DNA of 6,838 nucleotides. It comes from Gammaproteobacteria bacterium. GTDB taxonomy: Bacteria > Pseudomonadota > Gammaproteobacteria > Steroidobacterales > GCA-2729495. A program made the translations under genes and the position numbers. The notes beneath the pieces were generated by a model. It searched no databases. It saw only the letters and a list, made by a program, of their open reading frames with translations, and had not been told where the DNA came from. Shown piece after piece: positions 1 to 6,543 of this stretch; within the stretch, counting starts at the first letter, position 1; the number at the start of each line of letters is the position of its first letter. The stretch covers positions 1 to 6,838 of the forward strand of contig JAHDYN010000098.1 in assembly GCA_023383735.1 (NCBI GenBank). The letters run 5' to 3'.

Positions 1-1
1 G

Positions 2-673
2 ATGGTGCCGCGCTCGCAGATGGTGTTGCTCGAGTGCGATGCCTCGCGCGAGGAAATCCTCAAAACCGTCGTCGAGAGCGGCCACTCGCGGTTTCCGCTG
101 ATCGGGCCGGATCGTGAAGAGGTCGTCGGCATCCTGCTGGCCAAGGATGTGCTGCGCTACTTTGTCGAAGCGCCCGACCAGGACTTCGATGTCACCCGCT
201 GGCTGCGCCCGGCAACCTTCATCCCCGAAAGCAAGCGGCTCAACCGGCTGCTCAAGGAGCTGCGCATCAGCCGCAATCACCTCGCCGTGGTGGTTGACGA
301 GTACGGCGGACTGGCCGGGCTGATCACCATCGAGGATGTGCTTGAGGAGATCGTCGGCGAGATCGACGATGAATTCGACCCGGCCGAGGCGGGTCCGATC
401 CAGCAGCAGGATCCGGGCTGCTATCACCTGCGGGCGCTGACGCGCATCGACGAGTTCAACGAGTTTTTCAATACCTCGCTGGAGGATGAGCACTACGATA
501 CGGTTGGCGGGCTGGTGATGTATGCACTGGGACACCTGCCGCGCCGGGGCGAGGCGGTCACCATCGGCGACTTCAGCTTCCGCGTCCTCCAGGCCGATCG
601 GCGTCGCATCCACACTATCGAGGTGACGCGTCTGGCTCCGTCCACCGACGACGGCGATACCGCCGCAGCCTGA
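2..673 (+). CDS. corC: CorC/YbeX-type CBS-domain protein, 5'-truncated by window edge
   Basis: CorC-family proteins are cytosolic regulators or accessory factors linked to magnesium and cobalt efflux. The visible 223 residues contain the end of the first CBS domain (about 1-55, starting in the family motif PRSQM and continuing through SGHSRFP), a second CBS domain (about 65-122, with VPESKR-like IPESKR, VVDEYGG and LITIEDVLEEIVGEI), then the C-terminal CorC/HlyC domain (about 140-210, with DTVGGLV and GHLPRRGE). E. coli CorC is about 292 residues, so roughly 70 N-terminal residues lie to the left of the window; the Met at position 2 corresponds to an internal Met in the family and is not the real start. 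The stop is 15 bases before lnt, the usual corC-lnt arrangement, so they are probably co-transcribed. The C-terminal tail is short and acidic. Family assignment is firm; the ion-efflux role is family knowledge. Confidence 0.93.
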   Translation: MVPRSQMVLLECDASREEILKTVVESGHSRFPLIGPDREEVVGILLAKDVLRYFVEAPDQDFDVTRWLRPATFIPESKRLNRLLKELRISRNHLAVVVDEYGGLAGLITIEDVLEEIVGEIDDEFDPAEAGPIQQQDPGCYHLRALTRIDEFNEFFNTSLEDEHYDTVGGLVMYALGHLPRRGEAVTIGDFSFRVLQADRRRIHTIEVTRLAPSTDDGDTAAA

Positions 674-688
674 AGCCGGCGCACGTCC

Positions 689-2188
689 GTGGTGATCCGT
701 CGCCTGCTGATCAGCCGCGGAGCCTTGCTGGCGCTCGGTGCCGGCGCCTGCCTGCCGCTCGGCTTTGCACCGTTCGCGCTCTGGTGGCTGCCACCGATCC
801 TGTTTGCCGGACTGTTCCTGCTGCTTGACGAGGCACCGGCCCGCGAACGCGTGCTGCGGGCTTTCAGCTTCGGTTTTGGTGCCTTTGTCGCCGGTACCTG
901 GTGGCTCTATATCAGCATCCACGATTTCGGCGGCCTCGCGGCGCCGATAGCCGGCAGCATCGTGCTGCTGCTGATCCTGATCATGGCGCTCTATCACGCG
1001 GCCTGGATCCTGCTTTGCAGTCTGGTGCCCTGCAAGCTGCGGGCATGGCAATGTCTTGCCATCCTGCCGGCCGGCTGGACGCTGATCGAATGGCTGCGCG
1101 GCTGGCTGTTCGGCGGATTTCCCTGGCTCAGCATCGGCTACGGCCAGATTGACGGGCCGCTCGCCGTCTGGGCGCCGGTGCTCGGCGTGCACGGCATCTC
1201 CCTGCTGGTGTTGCTGGTCGCCGGTGCGCTCGCGGTGCTGTTGACCGGCGGGTTGCGCGCCCGGTTTGCCGGACTGATCGTGCTGGGACTCATCGCTGGC
1301 GGTACCGGGCTGCTCGGCGGGCAGCAGTGGACCACGCCGGATGGCGAACCGCTGCAGGTGTCGCTGGTGCAGGGTGGCATCACCCAGGATCGCAAATGGC
1401 TGGCCGAAGAACTCGAGTCCACCCAGGCGCTGTACAGCGAACTCACCATCGGTCTCGACAAGGCCGATCTCATCATCTGGCCGGAAGCCGCGATCCCGGC
1501 GCTCGCACATGAAGTGGAGGACTACCTCACGGCTTTTGCCGAACTCGCCAGGGCGCGCCATCAGACCATCGTGCTCGGCATCCTCACCTACGAATTCGAT
1601 ACCGATGCCTTCTACAACTCGCTGCTGATGATCGGCAAGGGTGCCGGCCTCTACAACAAGCGTCACCTCGTGCCCTTCGGTGAATACTTCCCCGTGCCGG
1701 ACTTCGTCCGCAACATGCTGCGCCTGATGAACCTGCCCTATCAGGACATCAATGCGGGCGCGCCCCGGCAGTCGCCGCTGCGGATGCCGGGCGTCGCGCT
1801 TGCGCCGACCATCTGCTACGAAGACGTGTTCGGCACGGAGCTGCGCAGCTTCCTGCCGGAGGCCGGGCTGCTCGTCAATGTCAGCAACGACGCCTGGTTC
1901 GGTGATTCCATCGCGCCGCACCAGCACCTGCAGATGGCGCGCTTTCGCGCTCTCGAAACCGGCCGCTACATGCTGCGCAGTACGAACACCGGCATCACCG
2001 CCATCATCGACGAGCGGGGCAGGGTGCTTGAGCGCGGCAGGCAGTTTGGCGTGGCCATCGTGACCGGCAGTGCCCAGCCGTTTGCCGGTGCCACGCCGTG
2101 GGTGCAGTTTGGCAACGTGCCGGTGCTGGTGGCCTGCCTGCTGCTGTTATTGCTGCCCGCCTTCGTACTAAACTTGCGCGGCGATTAG
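689..2188 (+). CDS. lnt: Apolipoprotein N-acyltransferase Lnt
   Basis: Lnt is an inner-membrane enzyme that transfers an acyl chain from phospholipid to the free amino group of the N-terminal diacylglyceryl-cysteine, the last step of lipoprotein maturation. The 499-residue product (E. coli about 512) has hydrophobic segments over residues 10-210, then a periplasmic nitrilase-like domain (about 222-465) and a final membrane helix (about 474-494). The catalytic triad is present: E266 in WPEAAIP, K324 in YNKRHLVPFGEYFP and C376 in ICYEDVF. The further essential Glu is E332, eight residues after the Lys as in E. coli, and Y377-E378 follow the Cys. The only plausible starts are two adjacent GTG codons at 689 and 692, since the first in-frame ATG lies near codon 99; no strong ribosome-binding site is visible. 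It follows corC by 15 bases and precedes a cytochrome gene by 29 bases. Confidence 0.97.
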   Translation: MVIRRLLISRGALLALGAGACLPLGFAPFALWWLPPILFAGLFLLLDEAPARERVLRAFSFGFGAFVAGTWWLYISIHDFGGLAAPIAGSIVLLLILIMALYHAAWILLCSLVPCKLRAWQCLAILPAGWTLIEWLRGWLFGGFPWLSIGYGQIDGPLAVWAPVLGVHGISLLVLLVAGALAVLLTGGLRARFAGLIVLGLIAGGTGLLGGQQWTTPDGEPLQVSLVQGGITQDRKWLAEELESTQALYSELTIGLDKADLIIWPEAAIPALAHEVEDYLTAFAELARARHQTIVLGILTYEFDTDAFYNSLLMIGKGAGLYNKRHLVPFGEYFPVPDFVRNMLRLMNLPYQDINAGAPRQSPLRMPGVALAPTICYEDVFGTELRSFLPEAGLLVNVSNDAWFGDSIAPHQHLQMARFRALETGRYMLRSTNTGITAIIDERGRVLERGRQFGVAIVTGSAQPFAGATPWVQFGNVPVLVACLLLLLLPAFVLNLRGD

Positions 2189-2202
2189 CCGAGTGTCTGA
2201 CC

Positions 2203-2208
2203 AAAGGA
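2203..2208 (+). promoter_or_regulatory. Ribosome-binding site of the cytochrome b561 gene
   Basis: AAAGGA lies nine bases before the ATG at 2218. It selects this start over in-frame codons further upstream (as far as 2098), which would overlap the membrane-helix end of lnt and add residues that do not resemble b561 proteins. Confidence 0.7.
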
Positions 2209-2217
2209 TCAACGCCC

Positions 2218-2703
2218 ATGTCTTCAACCAAAGCCTCCCAGTACACGACCGCCAGGGTATTGCACTGGATCGCCGGTGTATTCATCGGTTTCAACCTGAT
2301 GTCCGGCTGGCGGATCTCGAACTTCGACCTCGATGTGAAGCAGGTCCTGATCATGATCCACTCGGGTGTGGGTCTGGTGGTATTCACCCTCATGATCGTC
2401 CGCTGGTGGTGGCGCAGGAAGAACAACCTCTACACGCCGCCGAACTGGTGGAAGCGCCCGCCGATTCTCCTGCAGTGGATCTTCTATCCCCTGCTGCTGA
2501 TACAGCCCGTGCTCGGCTTCTGCGTGGCGATGTACAACGATTACGAGGTCAAGGCCTTCGGCTTCATCAATATTTCCGGACTGGCCGAGAGCAACCCGGC
2601 GCTGCGGTCGATGTTCCTGGATTTCCACACCTGGCTGGCTGTTGTGCTGATTCTCATGGTGCTCACGCACGGTGCCGACCGGCTGAGAGGCCTGTTCAGC
2701 TGA
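2218..2703 (+). CDS. Cytochrome b561 family protein, four-helix di-heme membrane protein
   Basis: Prokaryotic cytochrome b561 proteins (as E. coli CybB) are inner-membrane di-heme proteins that pass electrons, probably between quinol and periplasmic or oxidant partners. The 161-residue product has four predicted helices at about 12-30, 41-64, 84-106 and 134-154. H16 (in ARVLHWIAG), H48 (IMIHSG), H137 (DFHTWL) and H151 (LTHGAD) match the spacing of the four heme-ligand histidines of CybB (about 13, 45, 137, 151). The third helix has QWIFYPLLL where many relatives have a His at the Gln position. The protein ends ten residues after H151, without the usual tail with extra His and an acidic-Arg motif, so it is slightly short. 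It sits 29 bases after lnt and 25 before an exported protein of unknown role, in a probable operon. The physiological partner cannot be told from sequence. Confidence 0.9.
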   Translation: MSSTKASQYTTARVLHWIAGVFIGFNLMSGWRISNFDLDVKQVLIMIHSGVGLVVFTLMIVRWWWRRKNNLYTPPNWWKRPPILLQWIFYPLLLIQPVLGFCVAMYNDYEVKAFGFINISGLAESNPALRSMFLDFHTWLAVVLILMVLTHGADRLRGLFS

Positions 2704-2728
2704 GCGATCCGCAGCCGTCCGGTGCCTG

Positions 2729-3181
2729 ATGCGCCTTCTTCTGCTTGCGCTGGGATTCCTGTTCGTCAGCATGGTGGCGTTGCCACTGCTCAGCGTCGCG
2801 CTCGGGCGTGTGATCGTTGACGATGGCATAGACAGCTTCCGCAGCGATCCCGTGGCCTGGGCGGTCGCCAGAAGCGCCTATGTGGTGGCTGATGCCCACC
2901 GGGACAATCTGATCCAGCGCCTGGTTGCGCCCGCCGGGCGCGTGGTGGCCGTCACGTTCAAGCCCGGACATTGCAGGCAGGCACCCGGCAGCGCTACCCG
3001 ACCGGCACTCGATCGCCGGGCCCGTCGTTCCTCACTGGTGCAGGATCCCGCTCGGCCGGATGCAGCCGTGCTGCGCGAATACACCGCACAGGTGCGCTTC
3101 CATACCTTCTTCGGCTACCCGGTGGAGGACGTGTTTGTCGAGTGCGGGGGCGAGAGTGTGGGTGGGGTGCGCTCGCGCTAG
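2729..3181 (+). CDS. Hypothetical exported or membrane-anchored protein
   Basis: I do not recognise this 150-residue protein. It starts with a strongly hydrophobic stretch (residues 2-26, with Arg only at position 2 before it), which could be a signal peptide or an uncleaved anchor and implies that the rest is periplasmic. The middle (about 83-112) is rich in Arg, Pro and Ala and looks flexible. The C-terminal part (about 116-140, containing YTAQVRFHTFFGYPVEDVF) looks like a folded beta-rich piece. There are two cysteines, C82 and C139, that could form a disulfide outside the cytoplasm. No lipobox is seen. Codons in this frame mostly end in G or C like the neighbouring genes, which supports real coding. 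It begins 25 bases after the cytochrome b561 gene, so it is probably co-transcribed; a link to electron transfer would be guesswork. No strong ribosome-binding site is seen before the ATG. Confidence 0.7.
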   Translation: MRLLLLALGFLFVSMVALPLLSVALGRVIVDDGIDSFRSDPVAWAVARSAYVVADAHRDNLIQRLVAPAGRVVAVTFKPGHCRQAPGSATRPALDRRARRSSLVQDPARPDAAVLREYTAQVRFHTFFGYPVEDVFVECGGESVGGVRSR

Positions 3182-3188
3182 TCTTTTT
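3150..3188 (+). terminator. Possible weak Rho-independent terminator at the end of the lnt-side operon
   Basis: GCGAG (3150-3154) can pair with CTCGC (3172-3176), and a T-rich run, CTTTTT (3183-3188), follows shortly after. The stem is only five pairs with a 17-base loop and it overlaps the end of the unknown gene, so it is a weak candidate. The position, between two convergent genes only 19 bases apart, is where a terminator would be expected. Confidence 0.25.
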
Positions 3189-3200
3189 CGCAGAGCTTTG

Positions 3201-3758
3201 CTAACACTCCCGGTTCAAATATGCCGATATCACATCGCCCATGTTTTCATAACCGGCAGTTGATACGCGGTCGCCCGAGATACGCCCGGAGGCTTTGCCT
3301 GCCTGATACCTGCTGAGAGCCTCCCTCCATTCAGCACAAGCGGTGCCAAGATCGCCGCGCATGGCGCTTGCCTCGGCCATGCCATTGAGGCTGTTCACAA
3401 CGCCCAGGTCGTTGCCAAGCTGCTCGTATATCTTCAGGACACTTGCAAAGCTACTGGTCGATTTGTCTTCAGGATTGACAATGGGTGGCCCAACGCGGCA
3501 GCCGTCATGCTTGTACAGCAATCCATAGTGCAAATACGCGTCAGCAATCCCCCGCTGATTCGAGTCTTTCTCGAATATCTGCATGGCGTCACCAATAGTC
3601 AACTCGGCAAGACCGCAGCGACCTTGATCCATCATCGCCCGGGATTGGGCGAGCTTCGTATCCGGATTGCTGGTTGCAATAAAACCGACTCCGGCGCACG
3701 AACACAATAGATTGACGACGAAAGTCAGTAACGTTGCTCGCACTGCGGAATTGCGCAT
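3201..3758 (-). CDS. Small TPR-like lipoprotein, function unknown
   Basis: From the ATG at 3758 the product has 185 residues. It begins with a lipoprotein signal: MRNSAVR, a hydrophobic stretch to residue 18, then LCSC with C21 as the likely lipidated cysteine; C19 at the -2 position is unusual. The rest is helical and TPR-like: about 34-82 (with a LAQSRAMMDQGRC start and ADAYLHYGLLY) and about 103-152 (with VLKIYEQLGNDLGVVNSL, GMAEASAMRGDLGTACAEW and ALSRYQ). Mature cysteines at 48, 87, 141 and the very last residue, 185, could form disulfides. From memory it resembles small TPR lipoproteins annotated as hypothetical in proteobacteria; such proteins usually act as scaffolds, but the partner is unknown. 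This start is preferred over an upstream TTG at 3803 because a purine-rich ribosome-binding site lies before it and the signal then begins properly. The gene is visibly lower in GC than its neighbours and runs against them, suggesting separate acquisition. Confidence 0.82.
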   Translation of the reverse strand: MRNSAVRATLLTFVVNLLCSCAGVGFIATSNPDTKLAQSRAMMDQGRCGLAELTIGDAMQIFEKDSNQRGIADAYLHYGLLYKHDGCRVGPPIVNPEDKSTSSFASVLKIYEQLGNDLGVVNSLNGMAEASAMRGDLGTACAEWREALSRYQAGKASGRISGDRVSTAGYENMGDVISAYLNREC

Positions 3759-3766
3759 CGGGCTTG

Positions 3767-3773
3767 CCCCCCT
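3767..3773 (-). promoter_or_regulatory. Ribosome-binding site of the TPR-like lipoprotein gene
   Basis: On the minus strand AGGGGGG stands eight bases before the ATG at 3758. It is the only good Shine-Dalgarno-like run nearby and decides the start. Its first bases are also part of an inverted repeat (3770-3827) that could mask it in the mRNA. Confidence 0.6.
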
Positions 3774-3827
3774 GCATTGCACCCGCCAGTATTGTGATAC
3801 CAACCCAATATTGATGGAAATGCAGGG
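3770..3827. repeat. Nine-base inverted repeat overlapping the lipoprotein ribosome-binding site
   Basis: CCCTGCATT at 3770-3778 is perfectly complementary to AATGCAGGG at 3819-3827, with 40 bases between. In a minus-strand transcript starting upstream of 3827, the first arm would pair with the arm that contains the start of the Shine-Dalgarno run. The repeat itself is directly visible; a regulatory role is inference, and a nine-base match of this kind could arise by chance. Confidence 0.35.
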
Positions 3828-3863
3828 TCATTTACCCATGGGATTCAACATGCCTTGCAGCTC

Positions 3864-3881
3864 CCGGTGTATCCTCACCGG
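3864..3881 (+). promoter_or_regulatory. Leader hairpin or operator-like palindrome upstream of leuS
   Basis: CCGGTG (3864-3869) and CACCGG (3876-3881) form a perfect six-pair GC-rich stem with a six-base loop, TATCCT. It is followed by CCATTTTCA, a weak T run, and ends 31 bases before the leuS start. It could be a weak terminator or attenuator for transcription entering leuS, or a DNA palindrome bound by a protein. If the loop TATCCT is the leuS -10 element, the palindrome would sit on the promoter itself. These readings cannot be separated by eye. Confidence 0.35.
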
Positions 3882-3912
3882 CCATTTTCAATGACCTGCA
3901 AGTACCGTATCC

Positions 3913-6543
3913 GTGAGCGAAGCACCCCGTAGCGATATCCCCTACAACCCCCAGGAAGTCGAGGCCGAGGCCCAGCGCTGGTGGGTGGAGCAGGGCAGTT
4001 TCCGTGCGCAGGAGGATCCTGCCCGCGAGAAGTTCTATTGCCTGTCGATGTTCCCGTATCCCAGTGGCCGGCTGCACATGGGCCATGTGCGCAACTACAC
4101 GATCGGCGACGTGATCGCACGGCACCAGCGCATGCTGGGCAGGAACGTACTGCAGCCGATGGGCTGGGATGCCTTCGGCCTGCCGGCCGAGAACGCGGCG
4201 ATGGCCAAGGGCGTGGCGCCGGCGGCCTGGACCTGGGACAACATCGCCTACATGCGCAAGCAGCTGCGCGCGCTCGGTTTCGGCATCGACTGGGACCGCG
4301 AGTTCGCCACCTGCCAGCCGGATTACTACCGCTGGAACCAGTGGCTGTTCCTGAAGCTGCTCGAGAAGGGCATCGTCTACCAGAAGACCGGCACGGTGAA
4401 CTGGGACCCCCTCGACCAGACCGTGCTGGCCAATGAACAGGTGATCGACGGGCGCGGCTGGCGTACCGGCGCGGTGGTCGAGAAGCGCGAAATCCCGATG
4501 TACTACATGCGCATCACCGCCTACGCCGACGAGCTGCTGGAAGCGCTGGACACGCTGTCCGAGTGGCCCGAGCGGGTGCGGCTGATGCAGGCCAACTGGA
4601 TCGGCCGCAGCGAGGGCGTGGAAATCGCCTTTCCCTATGCGGGCTCGGCGCGCACGGCGGCCGGTGCAGACGGCGCGCTGAAGGTCTTTACCACCCGCGC
4701 CGATACCCTGATGGGGGCGACCTACTGCGCGGTGGCAGCCGAGCATCCGCTGGCCACGGCCGCGGCGCGCAACAACCCGCAGCTTGCGGACTTCGTCAAC
4801 GAGTGCAAGAGCGGCAGCGTGATGGAGGCGGATCTGGCCACTGCCGAGAAGCGCGGCATGCCGACCGGCCTGCACGTGATCCACCCGCTGTCGGGCGCCG
4901 AGCTCGAGGTCTGGGTGGCCAACTATGTGCTGATGGCCTACGGCGAGGGCGCGGTGATGGCCGTGCCGGCACACGACGAGCGCGACTTCGAGTTTGCGAC
5001 GAAGTACGCGCTGCCGATTCGTTGCGTGATCGCGTCGACGAGCGGTGCCTACACTGATACCACGGCACCCTGGCAGCCGGCCTATGCCGAGCACGGCATG
5101 ACGGTAAACTCCGGCGCTTTCGACGGACTGGATTTCCAGTCGGCCGTGGACGCGATTGCCGCGGCGCTGGAAAAACAGGGACTGGGCAAGAAGCGCGTGC
5201 AGTTCCGGCTGCGCGACTGGGGCATTTCCCGCCAGCGCTACTGGGGCACGCCGATCCCGATCATCCATTGCGCGAGCTGTGGTGACGTGCCGGTGCCCGA
5301 TGACCAGTTGCCGGTGGTGCTGCCCGAGGACTGTGTGCCGGATGGCAGCGGCAATCCGCTCAACAAGCGCGCCGACTTCGTCAACTGCAGCTGCCCGAAG
5401 TGCGGGCAGCCGGCGCGGCGTGAAACCGACACCATGGACACCTTCGTGGATTCGTCCTGGTATTTCCTGCGCTTTGCCTGCGCCGACAACCATGCAGCGA
5501 TGGTGGACGAGCGGGTGCGCTACTGGCTGCCGGTCGACCAGTACATCGGCGGCATCGAGCACGCGATCCTGCATCTGCTCTACTCGCGTTTCTGGACGCG
5601 CGCGATGCGCGATCTCGGCCTGCTGCAGCTCGATGAGCCCTTCGCCCGCCTGCTCACCCAGGGCATGGTGCTGAACAACATCTACTTCCGCAAAACCGGT
5701 GCCGGCCGGATCAGCTACTTCAACCCGACCGAAGTCGAGGCGCGCACCGATGCGTCGGGTCAGCCGCTGCATGTGCTGATTGCCGACGGCGAGCCGGTGC
5801 AGACCAGCGGCATCGGCACCATGTCGAAGTCACGCAACAACGGCGTGGACCCGCAGGCGCTGGTCGATACGCTGGGCGCGGATACGGCGCGGCTCTTCAC
5901 CATGTTCACCGCACCGCCGGAGCAGTCGCTGGAGTGGTCCGACGAGGGCGTGCAGGGGGCTTCGCGCTTCCTGAAGCGGGTCTGGAAGGCCGTTTACAGC
6001 CACGCCGCCGGCGGCCCGGCGGGCAAGGTGGATGCGGCGGCGCTCGACGAGCCGCAGCGCGCGCTGCGCCGCCAGGTCCACCAGACGCTGGCCAAGGTCA
6101 GCGACGATATCGGCCGCCGGCGCACCTTCAACACGGCCATCGCCGCGGTGATGGAACTGTTGAACAGCGTGGTGCGCGCCGAAACGGCCACACCGGCCGA
6201 TCGGGCCGTGATCCAGGAGGCGCTGGAACTCGCGCTGCTCATGCTCTCGCCGATCGTGCCGCACATCTGCCACCGGCTCTGGCGGGTGCTCGGCCATGTG
6301 GGCGCGATCATCGACGAGCCCTGGCCGCAGCCTGATCCGGCTGCGCTCATTGCCGCCACGCTGGAGATCGTCGTGCAGGTCAACGGCAAGCTGCGCGGAC
6401 GGGTTACAGTAGCCACCGATGCCAGCGAGGCGGCGGTACGTGAAGCCGCGCTGGCCGATGACAATGTGCAGCGCTTCGTGGCCGGAAAGCCGGTCCGCAA
6501 GGTGATCGTGGTGCCCGGGAAACTCGTCAATGTGGTGGTCTGA
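3913..6543 (+). CDS. leuS: Leucyl-tRNA synthetase
   Basis: LeuS is the cytosolic class I enzyme that charges tRNA-Leu with leucine and hydrolyses mischarged products. The 876 residues (E. coli about 860) are complete. The HIGH motif is H55-M-G-H58 after MFPYPSGRL. The editing domain follows WIGRS (229-233) and has TTRADT with T265, which corresponds to E. coli T252, and VPAHDERDFEF with D355. The catalytic domain resumes at DWGISRQRYWG (435-445). Cysteines C453, C456, C492, C494 and C497 make a zinc-binding cluster that E. coli LeuS has lost. The KMSKS loop reads T636-M-S-K-S640, with Thr for the first Lys. The C-terminal domain ends with QVNGKLRGR (822-830) and VVPGKLVNVVV. GTG at 3913 is the first possible start after an in-frame TGA at 3892; its ribosome-binding site is poor. 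It is followed by lptE with a 14-base overlap. Confidence 0.98.
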   Translation: MSEAPRSDIPYNPQEVEAEAQRWWVEQGSFRAQEDPAREKFYCLSMFPYPSGRLHMGHVRNYTIGDVIARHQRMLGRNVLQPMGWDAFGLPAENAAMAKGVAPAAWTWDNIAYMRKQLRALGFGIDWDREFATCQPDYYRWNQWLFLKLLEKGIVYQKTGTVNWDPLDQTVLANEQVIDGRGWRTGAVVEKREIPMYYMRITAYADELLEALDTLSEWPERVRLMQANWIGRSEGVEIAFPYAGSARTAAGADGALKVFTTRADTLMGATYCAVAAEHPLATAAARNNPQLADFVNECKSGSVMEADLATAEKRGMPTGLHVIHPLSGAELEVWVANYVLMAYGEGAVMAVPAHDERDFEFATKYALPIRCVIASTSGAYTDTTAPWQPAYAEHGMTVNSGAFDGLDFQSAVDAIAAALEKQGLGKKRVQFRLRDWGISRQRYWGTPIPIIHCASCGDVPVPDDQLPVVLPEDCVPDGSGNPLNKRADFVNCSCPKCGQPARRETDTMDTFVDSSWYFLRFACADNHAAMVDERVRYWLPVDQYIGGIEHAILHLLYSRFWTRAMRDLGLLQLDEPFARLLTQGMVLNNIYFRKTGAGRISYFNPTEVEARTDASGQPLHVLIADGEPVQTSGIGTMSKSRNNGVDPQALVDTLGADTARLFTMFTAPPEQSLEWSDEGVQGASRFLKRVWKAVYSHAAGGPAGKVDAAALDEPQRALRRQVHQTLAKVSDDIGRRRTFNTAIAAVMELLNSVVRAETATPADRAVIQEALELALLMLSPIVPHICHRLWRVLGHVGAIIDEPWPQPDPAALIAATLEIVVQVNGKLRGRVTVATDASEAAVREAALADDNVQRFVAGKPVRKVIVVPGKLVNVVV

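Larger units (their letters stand above)
3759..3912. promoter_or_regulatory. Divergent intergenic region between the lipoprotein gene and leuS
   Basis: These 154 bases separate two divergent starts, so both promoters should lie here. No convincing -35/-10 pair stands out. For leuS, TATCCT at 3870-3875 is a -10-like hexamer without a good -35 at the usual distance. For the lipoprotein gene, minus-strand CACAAT near 3794-3799 with TTTCCA 18 bases before it is a weak match. The region is less GC-rich than the flanking genes. It also holds the two inverted repeats listed separately, a short palindrome CAATATTG (3806-3813) and GTATTGTGATAC (3789-3800), whose ends are complementary. Confidence 0.45.

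Noticed and set aside
2..4. ATG at the left edge as the start of corC
   Set aside because: The PRSQM motif is internal in CorC proteins, with about 70 residues normally before it, so the gene is cut by the window.
2098..2217. Upstream in-frame extension of the cytochrome gene
   Set aside because: It would overlap lnt deeply and adds Ala/Arg-rich residues; the ATG at 2218 has a good ribosome-binding site and begins like b561 proteins.
2224..2829. Minus-strand open frame of about 200 codons opposite the cytochrome b561 gene
   Set aside because: The plus strand encodes a clear b561 with all heme ligands; the antisense product is low-complexity and has no domain.
3789..3800. TGTGA half-site as a CRP-type operator
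   Set aside because: There is no properly spaced second half-site; a single half-site is expected by chance.
3759..3803. TTG start 15 codons upstream for the lipoprotein gene
   Set aside because: It would put an extra stretch before the signal peptide and lacks a good ribosome-binding site; the ATG at 3758 has one.
3814..3894. 26-codon reading frame before leuS as a leader peptide for attenuation
   Set aside because: It has only two Leu codons and no run of them, has no ribosome-binding site, and the later hairpin lies within it without a clear alternative fold.
3832..5772. Very long minus-strand open frame (646 codons) opposite the leuS gene
   Set aside because: It is the antisense shadow of a high-GC gene; leuS is unmistakable on the other strand and the product is His-, Arg- and Ala-rich with no recognisable domain.
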